Part shown: positions 33,368 to 47,500 of the stretch, piece by piece | How positions within the stretch are numbered: the first letter of the stretch is position 1 | Layout of the letters: each line of letters begins with the position of its first letter | Origin: Zea mays | Lineage: Eukaryota; Streptophyta; Magnoliopsida; Poales; Poaceae | Assembly: GCF_902167145.1 (NCBI RefSeq) | Contig: NC_050104.1 | Span: 94,251,849 to 94,315,848, forward strand | Length of the DNA: 64,000 nucleotides | Direction of reading: 5' to 3' | Made by a program: the position numbers and the translations under genes | Notes under the pieces: generated by a model | The model's database searches: none | Told to the model about the DNA's origin: nothing | What the model saw: only the letters and a program-made list of their open reading frames with translations

Positions 33368-35527
33368 CTTGTCCAATCTTAGGCAGTTGCCTACAAGCAG
33401 GGCAAGCAATAGAATTACCCAGCTTTGGTCTTCCTACAGTCTTCGTGGCGTCATCTCATCTATCGCAGATGCCTCCAAGTACACCCATGTATCCATCCAT
33501 TGAGGTCACATGAGTGTCATTAGCTTGCACAGGTGCTCTAACAAGCATTTGTGGGAAGCGTCCACTCTCGAAGACCTTGGAAAAACTTGGAGAGTCTTTT
33601 AAATCATTGCATTACTTACCACAATTACATTTGTGTAATTTAATTTCTTAGAATTGCCATAATTACACTGGATTGGAATGAGGGTGCAATTTTTTTGTAT
33701 ATATGTTAGGCACTCAAGTAAAGTTAGGGTTGTAATTAGAATTTAATTATAGCAAGCAAATTTAGAGAACCTCAATTTACCTCCTCTTAGCACCGATGCT
33801 TTCAGCCACTACAAAAACATCTTCATCACTACCACCCACATCCACTCAGGAGTGATAAAACTTTAATCTATGTTGAAAATATATAAACTAATAGAGATAG
33901 CAGCATTCTAATAGAAAGGAAGAATAGCAAGTATTCAAAAGAAAAAGATTATTTTATGCTTGCTACAAACTCTGGTGCTACTAAAATTGGTGATGATATG
34001 CTAATTTTGTTCACCACTCATGATACATCAGAGCAACATTTTTAGGTACTAAATTTGAATTACGTTTGTCAGAAAATAATCGTTTTGGCATTGCTTGTGG
34101 TAAAGAAATGTTGACTGATAGTGTTTTCATCATACATGTGCCATAAACGATGAATAATAACGATGCTTTCATTTTAGAACGAAATAAACTTTTGCTTTGA
34201 AAAGATGTGAAAAGTTATTGTCTTCTTTAAATACTTTAAGTTATATTTATATTAATATTCTATATGCTCTAACTAGTTTGGAATAAAAATTTCCATGTAC
34301 TGAATTGTCATGGTTGTTTAGTCATACATATAATTACTGGTAAACTATAATTGTAAAAAAGAATATATGGTAAATAGATATTATATTTTTTCAAATATAA
34401 AATCTTCTTTTATATATAAAATCTTCTTTTATAGTATAATAGTATGATCAATTAGAGGAATACAATAGCTATAATTATGTCACATCGAATTTCTCTAGTT
34501 TTATTTAAAAGAAACAAGTTAAATTTTAGCAAGGGGACACTATGGGTTAATATCTATAACATCAGGGTTGGGCCTTAAGCATGTGCGACAAGTGCGATTA
34601 CACAGGGTCCAAAATTCTGAGGGGCCTAAAAAACTTCTTAGCTCAGTAGTAAGCCTAAACAATATGCATCAGTGAGCAGACTAACATTACACCATCTAAG
34701 CTGAACTCAGTTAGCAGCTAGATTGCTGCTCTTCAAACATATATATTAGTACGTTTGTTTATTTATGTATTCTATTACAATATATTTTCGTAAAAACGGA
34801 TAGGTTTAATATAAAGAGTTATAAGTGTTATATAGTAAACCTTTTGCAGTTCAGAATACATGATATCTATTACAATGTAATTTCGATTATACTTTTTCTA
34901 TAAAATAGGACTTCTTTTGAAGTTTAGTACATGGCCTCTAAATTATAGGCCTGCCCCTATATAACATATGCTCTAACGAAGATCAAATCAAGAATATATG
35001 CTTTATTGCTATAAAGAAGAGGAGGGTGATGAGAACATGACACCTACATGTATGACCATTGAGTATAAGGTGAGCTCGTTCCAATACTAGTATTACGGTA
35101 AGTCTATCTAATATTGGTATTTCAAATGTATTTAGGAACAACAACAATAATAGACAATACATATTCTATGACCAAGACCAAACTCAAAATGCAAGTCCAT
35201 CAGAGTTGAACATTTAGTTTATCGGTAGTTTGACAATACTTTATTGGGAAGACCGTAACTCTTCTGGAGTGAGTTTGAGGTCCATGATAATTTGATTAAA
35301 AACTTTAGAGGTGCAAACGGATCGAATCGAAGCGAATAATGCATTTTCCATATTCGAATCCTATTTTTTCATCGGATTTGGATCAGATCTGATAGGATAT
35401 TATGCGATTGCGAATATGGATATGAATTTTTTAGGATGACAGAAATGGTATGGAATTGGACCGGCGTCGCAACAGAAGCATATTTTAAAGATCGGATAAT
35501 ACATGTCTATTCTGTGTCTATTTTTAT
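33368..35527. other. Intergenic stretch with faint DNA-transposon scraps
   Basis: There is no gene. Words such as AGGGGCCTAAA near 34620 and GGCCTGCCCCTAT near 34950 resemble degraded hAT ends, and 33930-34150 has broken protein-like text without a recognisable domain. Nothing here is firm enough for a separate entry. Confidence 0.4.
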
Positions 35528-35543
35528 AGCAATCAACAATTAA

Positions 35544-35739
35544 GGGCGTACCCAGTGTCGTAGGCTTCCTGCACTGTGCGGGGTCTGGGGAAGGGTATCT
35601 TTAAGCGCCAAGCCTTACCTGGGAAAGGGTATCTTTAAGCGCCAAGCCTTACCCGCATAATATACAGAGGCTAGGGCTCGAACCCGGGACCTTCCGGTTA
35701 CAGACGGTAGGCTCTATCGCTGCACCAGGCCCATCCTTA
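35544..35739 (-). mobile_element. tRNA-derived SINE (Au-like)
   Basis: In minus sense it starts GATGGGCCTGGTGCAGCGA (A box) and has the B box GGGTTCGAGCC about 45 bp on, then CTTGGCGCTTAAAGATACCC and a 3' end CACTGGGTACGCCC, all typical of the grass Au SINE group. It is flanked by an exact 16-bp duplication AGCAATCAACAATTAA (35528-35543 and 35740-35755). A 34-bp-period tandem duplication (35591-35653) lies in its body. SINEs are transcribed by Pol III and moved by LINE proteins. Confidence 0.88.
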
Positions 35740-35887
35740 AGCAATCAACAATTAATAAATAATAAATAGTATTACTCCAATACTTGGTAGCAAACAAAAC
35801 TTAATCAAAGTTCATCGAGTATAAAAGTAGTGAAAATATAAATGCTTAATTAACTAGAAGAAGCTTCTTTATTTTATGTCCTATAGT

Positions 35888-36262
35888 CACTACAGTAAAC
35901 GGAACAACTTCCGACGGCCAAAGCCGTCGAACATAAGCTTCACACCGTCGGAGATAGGTTATGTCCGACGGTATTAACCTATCTCCGACGGCTTAAAGCC
36001 GTCGGAGGTAAGGCGTCGAAAATAGCATTATGTCCGACGTCCGCCGTCGGACATAAGCTATCTCCGACGGTCGTCACTGCCCGTCGGAAGTAATAAAGAC
36101 CAACCGTTTTACTGGTCAGCCGGTGGGGCCCACAGACTTATGTCCGACGGCCGGGCGCTAGGTCGTCTGACATACGGGGTTTTTATCTCCGACGGTTTAT
36201 AAAGCCGTCGGACATAACCAGCCCTTATGTCCGACGGCTAACGCTAGGCTGTCGGACATAAT
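35888..36262. repeat. CACTA subterminal repeats (TCCGACGG units)
   Basis: More than a dozen copies of the core CCGACGG or its complement CCGTCGG, often as TTATGTCCGACGGC or its reverse, occur in both orientations within 375 bp. In En/Spm elements such arrays are binding sites for the TNPA-type protein that pairs the ends. Many pairs are inverted and close, so they can form hairpins. Confidence 0.92.
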
Positions 36263-37867
36263 AAATTACAGAAATTACACAAAATTCTGTTTTTTTAAAA
36301 ATCTGACATTTACAAAACAAAAACAGATTTCATGCACATATACACATTCACAATCACAAATATACACATTCACATAAGTATTCACATTCACAATCACAAA
36401 TATTCTCACAAAAATATTAACATTCACAAATTTAACATCAACATATAGCTCCGACGGTTGTTGCAAACTGACATTGTGTCTCACAAACAAGTGATGTAAT
36501 CACGGTTGCAAACAAGTGTTGCAAAGTGTTTCACAAATTAACATAACGACACATCAATCATATCCATCGCCTGGATGGTTCGAGTAGCCACCACCTCCTG
36601 CTGGACTATGCATGTTGAAAAGGTTATTCACCCAAGAATGCGATGCGTCGTCTTGACCAGACCCATCTCCTGGTGCTGCAACTGAAGCGGGGGTGTCTAA
36701 AATCCCTATAACACACGCACATGAAATTGTAACTACTCAGTTTTTCATTTAAACACATAAGACATCTATGAACATGTCACACACGCATATGTGTACATAC
36801 TGTAGGGAATTGTGATGGAGGCGGAGGCACAAGCATTGGCATCGGCAGTGCAAAGTCCGGAGGCAGCATCCCATAGGTGGCCATCGGGACGCCCGCTTGT
36901 TGGGCTAGTTGCTATAAATTATATACAAGTCATTGTTGAGCAAATAAGATACACATCATGTGTTTTGCAAAATAAGCTACAAAATGTTACTTCAACTTAC
37001 TGAGAGAAGAGCTTGATTTTGGGCCTGGAGGTTTGCATAATACTCGTCCCTCTTCTTCTGGTACTCGGCTTGTTATCTCATAGTACTCATATTGTTGCCT
37101 CTGGTACTCCAATTGTTCCCTCAAGACTGATTGATGGTACTCTGCCTGTTGACGCAACACTGCAAGCTCTATCTCCTGGGCGGATGATCGTGTATGGGAC
37201 GACTGTGAAGACGACGATGTGGACTGTCGTCCACGGCGTCTCAGCTCTCTGGAATCAATCGTAGAATCAAAAATACCCAACCTACAAGAGTGAACCATGC
37301 GCTTAGTATAGTAACTCATGGCTCAGTTGAATCGCAAGCATATGATGACAATTTTGAAATCCAAATCAAATAATCCCACCGTCCATGGGCTTGTCCTCCT
37401 GCGCTAGCATATGCTGCCTGAGGGTCGATTGGCTGGCTCCTCCAATCGTACTCCTGCCCATGGCGTTGAACCATCTCCTGCCCATACGAAGCCTGGAGGC
37501 AAACAATATCAAATATAAGTGCATAACCCCTATGCCCTTGAAAACAATATCAAACACATAATAGAGTACCAAAAACTCACTAGACGGTCGGTGGCCGTCT
37601 GAGTGCATAACACATCAGGATTCTGAGGATCAGAACCCCTATGCCCTTGCATATACACCTCCACATCCGTGGGAGTATGGCCGGATTTGACTTCCTGTAC
37701 ATAAAAGTTACAATGACACATTTCTATGTAATTCAAAGTTACAACATACTGTGACTTACCATTCGCTTAGCCAAGCGCACATGACCATCACCGCCGTAGT
37801 TGTGGAACGACTCAGTCCCATGGTTTCCCCTGTTCCTTTCGGAAATGGCACGAAACTCAGCAGAAGC

Positions 37868-40800
37868 TGTGACAGCCCTCCCAAGTTATCAGGCCCACAT
37901 GCACCAACCCTTGCCATTAACGGCCTCAGATGGCTGTGCACGTGTACCGGGTAACTTAACAAGGCTATCGAGTTCACCAACTCGAACTCATCATCCCAAG
38001 GATCTCCCACATTCATGCATATTACAGTAATCACACTCGATACACACACACTTCAGAGATAGAGCGGAAGACTTTACAAAACATATTTTACATTTCCAAA
38101 GCTCAAGTTTTACAACATAAGAAGAATGGTAATTATTACAAGTCCTGATAATACCCAAAGTGCATAACTTATTAAAATAATTGGAAGGGTGAAGCCTCTC
38201 CATAAGAGATACACATAAACATTCTAAGCTTCAAGGCCTCCACATGAAGTAACTAACCATAAGATAAGGGAATAAAACTTCTCCTGCAAAAACAACAGGG
38301 GATAAAACCCTGAGTATGCAATTACTCAGCAAGACTTACCCGACTAAAGAAAAGACTCTCAAGGGTATGCTAGCTGATTGGGAGTCAAGGTAAAGTTTAT
38401 CAATGATCAAAGACTCTTTTTTTGCAGAAAAGCTTGCTACCAGTTGATCCTTAAGCCAAGTTTTATTTCACTAGTTAGGTTATTACCTGAATCTATATTT
38501 GCATGATCTAGTTCAAGCGCTTGGCCTATACTAGCTCCATTTTATTCATTCTCATATTTCACTTGCTAACTACGATGATGGTCACTGGGATGAGTCTCCA
38601 TAACCGAGGAGCAACGACGATTCGAACCGATTATACCTAGCTGGGGATCTCTAACCACACGACATATGTAGCACTTAACTCTTGCATATGTCAACCGTTC
38701 CCACGGAGTCCTCCATTACATGAACAGGTCCGCGCCACCCGAGAGCACATTACCCTACCAGGCGTGCTACTATGCCAGGAGGGTACATGCTACTCCCGCC
38801 ATCTCTCCACTCCCAGTGCGCGATTGTCTCTTCACGTATGGAATAGCCGGGTTCAAGCTTACCCTGTCCCATACCAGGGTATGTGGCTAGTTGCAAAGTC
38901 TCAACCACAACAGGCTAGTCAACGGTACGGTCCTTAATCGACACAGACGGGCGACTCTGTCTGCTCAGCGCCTGGTCTAGATTTATTAACCATTTCCCCA
39001 TTTTTGGTACCCGACAGGGGTACTCTTTTCGAGTGACGAGTCCACTCCGGCCGTAGAGGAATCATCACCTTAGTTTGCTTTGATTTTTGAATCAAAAAGC
39101 CCATAACCAATGTTCCACAATCATTCTTTTTGAAAACAAATGATTTTTCTGTTTCTAAGCAGGGTTAAGCATTATCAGTTCTTTTTATAAATCAGGGATC
39201 AAGGTAAAGTATTCAACTTCCAAGGAATGGTAATGCATCAATTGTTCATCACACAACTCCTATCACCTAATGCATCATTTTAGGTGATAAAGCATTTAAA
39301 ACACAAGGAAGGGGCAAATGCACCGGGGCTTGCCTTAGTGCAGGAGAAGATCCCAAAATCCTTCTACCCAACCTTTAGTTAGATAGCTCCATCCACTTGA
39401 TGAGCAGGCATTGGAGTAGACTCCTTCAAACACCACTTCTTCTAGGTGTTCTACAAGTCAATTACAAATACATGTATGCTTATGTTATGATATGAAATGC
39501 AAACTCTCATAAGGAGAGGTGGGGAACATAAACACTCCTAAATAAGTACATGACAAGTATACACATACTTCTACATAACCTAGCATTCAATAAAAGTGAC
39601 CAATTGAATTCACTTAGGTAAACTAGGGAACTAATCCAACCTATATCTCATCCAAAGCTTAAAACTTCTTAAGCATGTCCCTCACTTCACTAAACTACTA
39701 GGTGTCCTCATTTCATAGGTGAAATCCTTTTCTTTTTGGGCAATAATTAGTTTGCAAACTAAATCATATCCAAATAGTTCCAAACTTTGCCCAAGGGTTC
39801 ATCTTCTGATTACAAGCTTCTCCAAACAATTTCATGATTTTTGGTGCTCAACTCTTATTTCTAAAATTCCAATAGTCCTTCCAAGAGCACCTTTAATTCA
39901 CTTAATATTTTATAACTGCCTTAAAATCCTAAATCTAACTTTACCAGAGAGCTCATGAATCTAGACATCCAACAAAATTTGTCTTGCTATTTTTGGATTT
40001 TTCTACAATTTTTGGCACCCTTTCAAAGCTCTTAGATAAATAATAAAGGGAAACGATTTAAGCCTAGGCTGACTCCGACCCACACGGCCCACTACCAGGC
40101 CAAAGACGGCCTGTGGCCGGGAGCCCGCGCGTCCACACACCCGACTTTGCACGGAGGCCCTTGGCTTATGGAGAACTCAATCAAGACCCAGGGCCCCTAT
40201 TTCTCCGTCTCTCTGACAATACACCGAGATCCCTAACTTTATCCTCCTTCACATAGTCACCCCTGAGCTAATGCGACATAAACCCATGCACTAATTTGAC
40301 CATTACACCATAGGGATCATCATGACCACGGTGCTGGTGGAAATCGGGACTCCGGTGAGCCTGTTCCTAACAACATAGCATGGTAGCGCCCGATTAATTA
40401 GTTTGGGAAGGATCGGTAACTCACCACCGCTACGGCGCTCACGCAAACTCAATCAAAGAACACTCGGATTGGCTGGTCCACAAGGCGATGGGTTCGAAGC
40501 GGCGTTCACTGACGGCAACATGATGTTCCCAAGGATCTATTACGGTAGAGTTCAATCGAGCAGGATGGTAAGCATCAACGTATGTCAGGGAATTCAGAAC
40601 ATACCAAGTCTTGGTTGCGATTACCTCGGGGAGTGCCGGTCACGGTGAGGCAAGGACTCTGACGTGGAGAAAAGGACTGGGTGCCGGCAACACGAAAACA
40701 AAGGCGAGCGTCGATAGCCGGCTTGGAGACTCGGCACGGCTGAGAAGGGGCTCGGCGAGCTCGATGAATGGACGAGGAGTGAGGGGACGCCGACGAGGTG

Positions 40801-43620
40801 GCTCCACGGTGGGGCGAAGCACAGATGCTAGGAGCCGGTGTTGAGCGTTGCTGCTTCGACGAGCTGCTTAGTGGCTGGACGGCGTTGGAGAGATGGGAGA
40901 AGATGCCGACATGGAGGAGACGATTACAGGGAGAGTCCTCGCAACCTCGGTTGAGGAGCACGACGACAGGGAGGAAGACGAGGGGCTGGAAACGAACGAG
41001 CAAACTGAGCGCGTGACGGGATAAGAATGACGTAAATGACTAGAAGCAAGGACAGCTTACGGATTAGGTAGAAAGGAGAGGGCGGTGGAGATAAAAAAAA
41101 TGGAACTCTGTTTTATTCTACCCAAAATCTGAACCACGCTTCAACCACTTGAGACAAAAATGCAGCAGCAGCCGAGTGAACCCACCCTGCGGACCCCCAC
41201 GCATTTGATCTCATCCACAACCGTGCAAATGGAGCACAGCAGAGCGCAGATTTTTTTTTCCAGAAATATCTGCCATCAACTTCGATGCCGACTAAACACT
41301 CCACCCTTCTCCCCCCTTGATCTCTCAATTTGCAGTAATAACAGAGAGATTATGCTGAATATATATGTTCTCCAATCAACCCTCTATCAAATTGCTATAG
41401 AAACCATAGCCTTATACTTCCTGGATTCAACACCAAACAACCCAAAAAAATGGGTGAAAACACAGAACTCCAATTCAGCTAACTGAATAACAAACTAACC
41501 TCCCCATCTGACAGCACATATTTTGACCCAATTTTCTCCAAGGTTAGTGCAGCACTAATCAAAGATCTTCAAAGTCACTATAGGGTTCTGGGACTCAAAC
41601 TTCACAGTTCCAAAGTTACGGTGCCCAGAAATCAACCAAATTTTATTAGCGCCTTTCTGCTGGTCTGAATTTCGAGTTCAGATCACCCCCTCCTCCTTCT
41701 TTTCTGCTCGAGGCAGTTTGAGCCTCCCTTTTCTCCCAAACCAATATGGTGTCAAGCCAAACTTTCATAATAAAATTTGTTCATTGATATACAGTCTCCA
41801 ACGTTACTACAAACTTCTTGGTCCAATCACACAAGAATCACAAGTTATGATACTCCGGAGTTGGTCATAATTTATTGAAATTCGTTTTTAGCTTTTGAAT
41901 CACATTCAATTCACAGCACCGATTGGCAGTCAATGTTCGAGGCATTTAACTTAGGTTTCTATACAGTACCAGACCCAAACCTTCTCAAGAGAGTTGTTCA
42001 CCTTTCTATGGTTTACCAATTCACTATAGACACCATGGTCCAACACTTTATGGATTAGCCACAAAAGAGCTCTGAAGTTCAGCAAATTGCACTGAAATTC
42101 AGTTTTCATTGGACTGAGTGAAATCCAGTTTGTGTGACTGACAGTCCCACTTTGGGCAGTATTTACACCACTTTTTGTGTAGGGTCACGCCCAACACACT
42201 TTAAGGAACTTATTCACTAACATATGGTTTTCAAACTTTCCACAATAACTTCAGTCCAAAAGCATATAGATCAAGCACCACAAAGCTCCAAAGTTTAATC
42301 AGACACATATTTCAGACTTAGGCTACTGCACAACAGTCAATACTCTTTTATCTGACAGCACAACTTTGTGCAGTGTTTTCTCTCATTTCTAAGGAGTTTT
42401 AAGGGTATGTCCCTTACTAGAGATTACTCCCCCAACATTGGTCGCCAAGTTTGCTACAGAAACTACAGCCTAAAACAAAGGGATTGACCACCAAGGAGCT
42501 CCAAACTTGACACTTTTATCTGAAATTCAGGTCTCAATCAGCCATAGACTAAGTCTGAAATAAAACCTGTCAGTTCCACTTTGAACCACTTTTTCTCCTA
42601 GTTCCATGCGGATTTAGGGCTAGTACACTTAATACAAGTTGTTCTCGTACAATTACTCAACAAGTTTGTTACAGTGACCATTAACCAAAACCTCTTGGAT
42701 TTCAAACTACAATAGCCCAAAGTTTGCTCCAATTGCTGAAATTCAGAATCTGAATTTCACTAAGTCTGAAATCCATATTTTCTAACAGCTCTTCTTTAAA
42801 CCAGTTCTTCTCCAAATTCCATATAGATTTAAGGATAGGTTACTTCATCAAAGTCACACTCCTCACATAGCTGTATAACTTTGTTACAATGACCACCTTC
42901 CAAATGTTTATAGATCAGAAGTTATAAAGGACCAAAATTGCCTAGTTGCTACTATTTTCAGCAATTCCAATTTGAGCTCAAAACTGAACTTCTGTGATTT
43001 ACTCCAATTTTCTTCACAAAACATGGGAATCTCCAAATAATAAAATTGTGTAGCTTTGGAAATCCTACCAACTTGGTATTTTTACCTCTTGCAAAATGTG
43101 GCTAGATCTCCAAATCCACTTTTGGGCTCCAGTTTAGGGGTTAGATATACTCTTAATCCACATATCAAAAGCAAACTTATCCATCCTCCTAAAGCAAAGT
43201 TGCTCCTTAATCTCAAATCCAACTTTGGCTTATAGAACTCAGGTCCAAAGTATCCTTGATTTAGGAGTTGTTTGCTTACACTCAATTCCAATCAAGGTTT
43301 TCAAGCCTTAGGATTTTGAAGTTAATCCTTCGGTCCAAGTATTTCTTCCACTTGATCTATCTTTGAAAACAAATTTTCTATAGACTCTAGGAATTTTCTT
43401 TAGCACTTCAAGACTCCAAGTCAATTTGTTACTTGCTCAAGGGATGACCTACTCCTGTTTAGCTTAGGTCCTTAACTAGGTCCTCTGCTCTGCACATAGC
43501 ATCACCTTATTGTAAAATTATTGATCTAGTGAATGCATTCTAGGTGTAACAAGCAAGTTAATGCAAATGCTTATGATGACATGTCAGAGTTTTAGTTCAT
43601 GTAACACCAGGGGTGTTACA
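37868..43620 (-). repeat. 3' LTR of the giant-LTR Gypsy element (5753 bp)
   Basis: Nearly identical to 44587-48856 plus 60962-62396. A GC-rich block (about 40080-41010) sits among AT-rich DNA, as in the LTR at 2802-6845. Scattered open frames of 60-140 codons have no domain. Relative to this copy, the other LTR lacks about 45 bp (40229-40274 here). Confidence 0.94.
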
Positions 43621-43635
43621 GTCTTCCCCCCTAAA
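43621..43635 (-). other. Polypurine tract of the giant-LTR element
   Basis: In element sense, TTTTTAGGGGGGAAGAC precedes the TGTAACACC start of the 3' LTR. It matches the tract at 2790-2801. Confidence 0.85.
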
Positions 43636-43759
43636 AAGAAATCTCGTCCCGAGATTAAAACTCTAGGCTAGATAATGGAAAAGGAAACGCTTCACCAGTT
43701 TCTTTCCCCATTACTCCTATAAGGCAAGGGTGTGTCCTTATTAGTTTATATCAGAAATG

Positions 43760-44110
43760 AACTACACAAACCTTAGGTTTACAGGGCACTAGAAACTCAG
43801 GAACACGCTCTTCTAGATACTCCTCCAATTCCTATGTGGTTTTATCTTCATTGGGTTAGTTCCACTGTAGCTTGTAAAATTTGATAACTTTTCTTCAAGT
43901 GACCGATCCTTTTGATCCAAAACCTTTATGGAATATTCCAAGTAGGTTAAATCTGGTCCACGGTTAACATCTGAAATCTCAATAACATGCTCAGGGACTC
44001 GAAGACATTTCTTTAACGGAGACACGTGGAACATGTTGTGCACTATTGGAAGATCTTCTAACAATTGTTCCTTATAAGCCACAGGTTCACCAAAACCTTT
44101 GTTTCGAAGC
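43760..44110 (-). pseudogene. Gypsy pol tail (chromodomain end), fragment
   Basis: On the minus strand, the blocks VHNMFHVSPLKKCLRVP near 44040 and GPDLTYLEYSIKVLDQKDR near 43930 are the counterpart of 2370-2520 in the first element: the linker between integrase and chromodomain. It then decays with stops and a frame change near 43880-43800. It is the only coding DNA left inside this element, and it starts abruptly near 44100, marking the right edge of the large internal deletion. Confidence 0.85.
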
Positions 44111-44571
44111 TTGGTAGTCTTCGTGAACAGGAAAAGATAGCATAGAAAGGCAAAGACAGATAGCAGGAATAGGGTGGACGAAACATGTACTAATACTGCT
44201 ACATAGGGGGCTTAATTTAAAATTGTATGTCATGATGCATGCTCGTCCTATTCGTCCTCACAATTCTTGCCAACATATGGTGGCTTTCACGTTCTATGGC
44301 GGTGGCATACCTACTCACTCATTATTTATCACTAGTCGCACTTTCATAGGGTTTAGTTAGTGTACCTGCAAAAAAATTGCATTATAGTTGTGGGTTAGTG
44401 GTTAGCATCCTAAACTAAGCCACCTTATAGTTCTTAACTTAACTATATACTATTTGCACTTCGACTATCAGGATTTGATCATATTCTTAAGTTTTTCCAA
44501 AATAGTTTGGACTCAAAATCCTTTTGAAGTTTATCAAAGGATTGCTTTAATATCCATGATAATGGGGGATC

Positions 44572-44583
44572 GCTCCGATACCA
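44572..44583 (-). other. Primer binding site of the giant-LTR element
   Basis: In element sense, TGGTATCGGAGC lies 3 bases after the 5' LTR. It differs by one base from the initiator tRNA-Met complement TGGTATCAGAGC. About 470 bp of non-coding leader follows. Confidence 0.85.
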
Positions 44584-47500
44584 CGCTGTGACAGCCCTCC
44601 CAAGTTATCAGGCCCACATGCACCAACCCTTGCCATTAACGGCCTCAGATGGCTGCGCACGTGTACCGGGTAACTTAACAAGGCTATCGAGTTCACCAAC
44701 TCGAACTCATCATGCCAAGGATCTCCCACATTCATGCATATTACAGTAATCACACTCGATACACACACACTTCAGAGATAGAGCGGAAGACTTTACAAAA
44801 CATATTTTACGTTTCCAAAGCTCAAGTTTTACAACATAAGAAGAATGGTAATTATTACAAGTCCTGATAATACCCAAAGTGCATAACTTATTAAAATAAT
44901 TGGAAGGGTGAAGCCTTTCCATAAGAGATACACATAAACATTCTAAGCTTCAAGGCCTCCACATGAAGTAACTAACCATAAGATAAGGGAATAAAACTTC
45001 TCCTGCAAAAACAACAGGGGATAAAACCCTGAGTATGCAATTACTCAGCAAGACTTACCCGACTAAAGAAAAGACTCTCAAGGGTATGCTAGCTGATTGG
45101 GAGTCAAGGTAAAGTTTATCAATGATCAAAGACTCTTTTTTTGCAGAAAAGCTTGCTACCAGTTGATCCTTAAGCCAAGTTTTATTTCACTAGTTAGGTT
45201 ATTACCTGAATCTATATTTGCATGATCTAGTTCAAGCACTTGGCCTATACTAGCTCCATTTTATTCATTCTCATATTTCACTTGCTAACTACGATGATGG
45301 TCACCGGGATGAGTCTCCATAACCGAGGAGCAACGACGATTCGAACCGATTATACCCAGCTGGGGATCTCTAACCACACGACATATGTAGCACTTAACCC
45401 TTGCATATGTCGACCGTTCCCACGGAGTCCACCACTACATGAACAGGTCCGCGCCACCCGAGAGCACATTACCCTACCAGGCGTGCTACTATGCCAGGAG
45501 GGTACATGCTACTCCCGCCATCTCTCCACTCCCAGTGCGCGATTGTCTCTTCACGTATGGAATAGCCGGGTTCAAGCTTACCCTGTCCCATACCAGGGTA
45601 TGTGGCTAGTTGCAAAGTCTCAACCACAACAGGCCAGTCAACGGTACGGTACTTAATCGACACAGACGGGCGACTCTGTCTGCTCAGCGCCTGGTCTAGA
45701 TTTATTAACCATTTCCCCATTTTTGGTACCCGGCAGGGGTACTCTTTTCGAGTGACGAGTCCACTCCGGCCGTAGAGGAATCATCACCTTAGTTTGCTTT
45801 GATTTTTGAATCAAAAAGCCCATAACCAATGTTCCATAATCATTCTTTTTGAAAACAAATGATTTTTCTGTTTCTAAGTAGGGTTAAGCATTATCAGTTC
45901 TTTTTATAAATCAGGGATCAAGGTAAAGTATTCAACTTCCAAGAAATGGTAATGCATCAATTGTTCATCACACAACTCCTATCACCTAATGCATCATTTT
46001 AGGTGATAAAGCATTTAAAACACAAGGAAGGGGCAAATGCACCGGGGCTTGCCTTAGTGCAGGAGAAGATCCCAAAATCCTTCTACCCAACCTTTAGTTA
46101 GATAGCTCCATCCACTTGATGAGCAGGCATTGGAGTAGACTCCTTCAAACACCACTTCTTCTAGGTGTTCTACAAGTCAATTACAAATACATGTATGCTT
46201 ATGTTATGATATGAAATGCAAACTCTCATAAGGAGAGGTGGGGAACATAAACACTCCTAAATAAGTACATGACAAGTATACACATACTTCTACATAACCT
46301 AGCATTCAATAAAAGTGACCAATTGAATTCACTTAGGTAAACTAGGGAACTAATCCAACTTATATCTCATCCAAAGCTTAAAACTTCTTAAGCATGTCCC
46401 TCACTTCACTAAACTACTAGGTGTCCTCATTTCATAGGTGAAATCCTTTTCTTTTTGGGCAATAATTAGTTTGCAAACTAAATCATACCCAAATAGTTCC
46501 AAACTTTGCCCAAGGGTTCATCTTCTGATAACAAGCTTCTCCAAACAATTTCATGTTTTTTGGTGCTGAACTCTTATTTCTAAAATTCCAATAGTCCTTC
46601 CAAGAGCACCTTTAATTCACTTAATATTTTATAACTGCCTTAAAATCCTATATCTAACTTTACCAGAGAGCTCATGAATCTAGACATCCAACAAAATTTG
46701 TCTTGCTATTTTTGGATTTTTCTACAATTTTTGGCACCCTTTCAAAGCTCTCAGATAAATAATAAAGGGAAACGATTTAAGCCTAGGCTGACTCCGGCCC
46801 ACACAGCCCACTACCAGGCCAAAGACGGCCTGTGGCTAGGAGCCCGCGCGTCCACACACCCAACTTTGCACGGAGGCCCTTGGCTTATGGAGAACTCAAT
46901 CAAGACCCAGGGCCACTATTTCTCCGTCTCTCTGACAATACACCGAGATCCCTGAACCCATGCACTAATTTGACCATTACACCATAGGGATCATCATGAC
47001 CACGGTGCTGGTGAAAATCGGGACTCCGGTGAGCCTGTTCCTAACAACATAGCATGGTAGCACCCGACTAATTAGTTTGGGAAGGATCGGTAACTCACCA
47101 CCGCTACGGTACTCACGCAAACTCAATCAAAGAACACTCGGATTGGCTGGTCCACAAGGCGATGGGTTCGAAGCGGCGTTCACTGACGGTGACATGATGT
47201 TCCCAAGGATTTATTACGGTAGAGTTCAATCGAGCAGGATGGTAAGCATCAACGTATGTCAGGGAATTCAGAACATACCAAGTCTTGGCTGCGATTACCT
47301 CGGGGAGTGCCGGTCACGGTGAGGCAAGAACTCTGACGTGGAGAAAAGGACTAGGTGCCGGCAACACGAAAACAAAGGCGAGCGTCGATAGCCAGCTTGG
47401 AGACTCGGCACGGCTGAGAAGGGGCTCGGCGAGCTCGATGAATGGACGAGGAGTGAGGGGACGCCGACGAGGTGGCTCCACGGTGGGGCGAAGCACAGAT

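Noticed and set aside
35660..35735. tRNA gene on the minus strand
   Set aside because: A and B boxes are present, but the body continues into Au-like SINE sequence and is flanked by a 16-bp duplication, so it is a SINE and not a tRNA gene.
40403..41016. Possible host exon in the GC-rich block of the giant LTR (also at 47077-47518)
   Set aside because: Present in both LTRs and frames are short, so it is part of the LTR. A captured host fragment cannot be excluded without a search, but I see no recognisable protein.
45240..45656. 138-codon open frame in the giant LTR
   Set aside because: The same place in the other LTR copy (about 38520-38940) does not keep the frame as a protein-like sequence, and no domain is seen.
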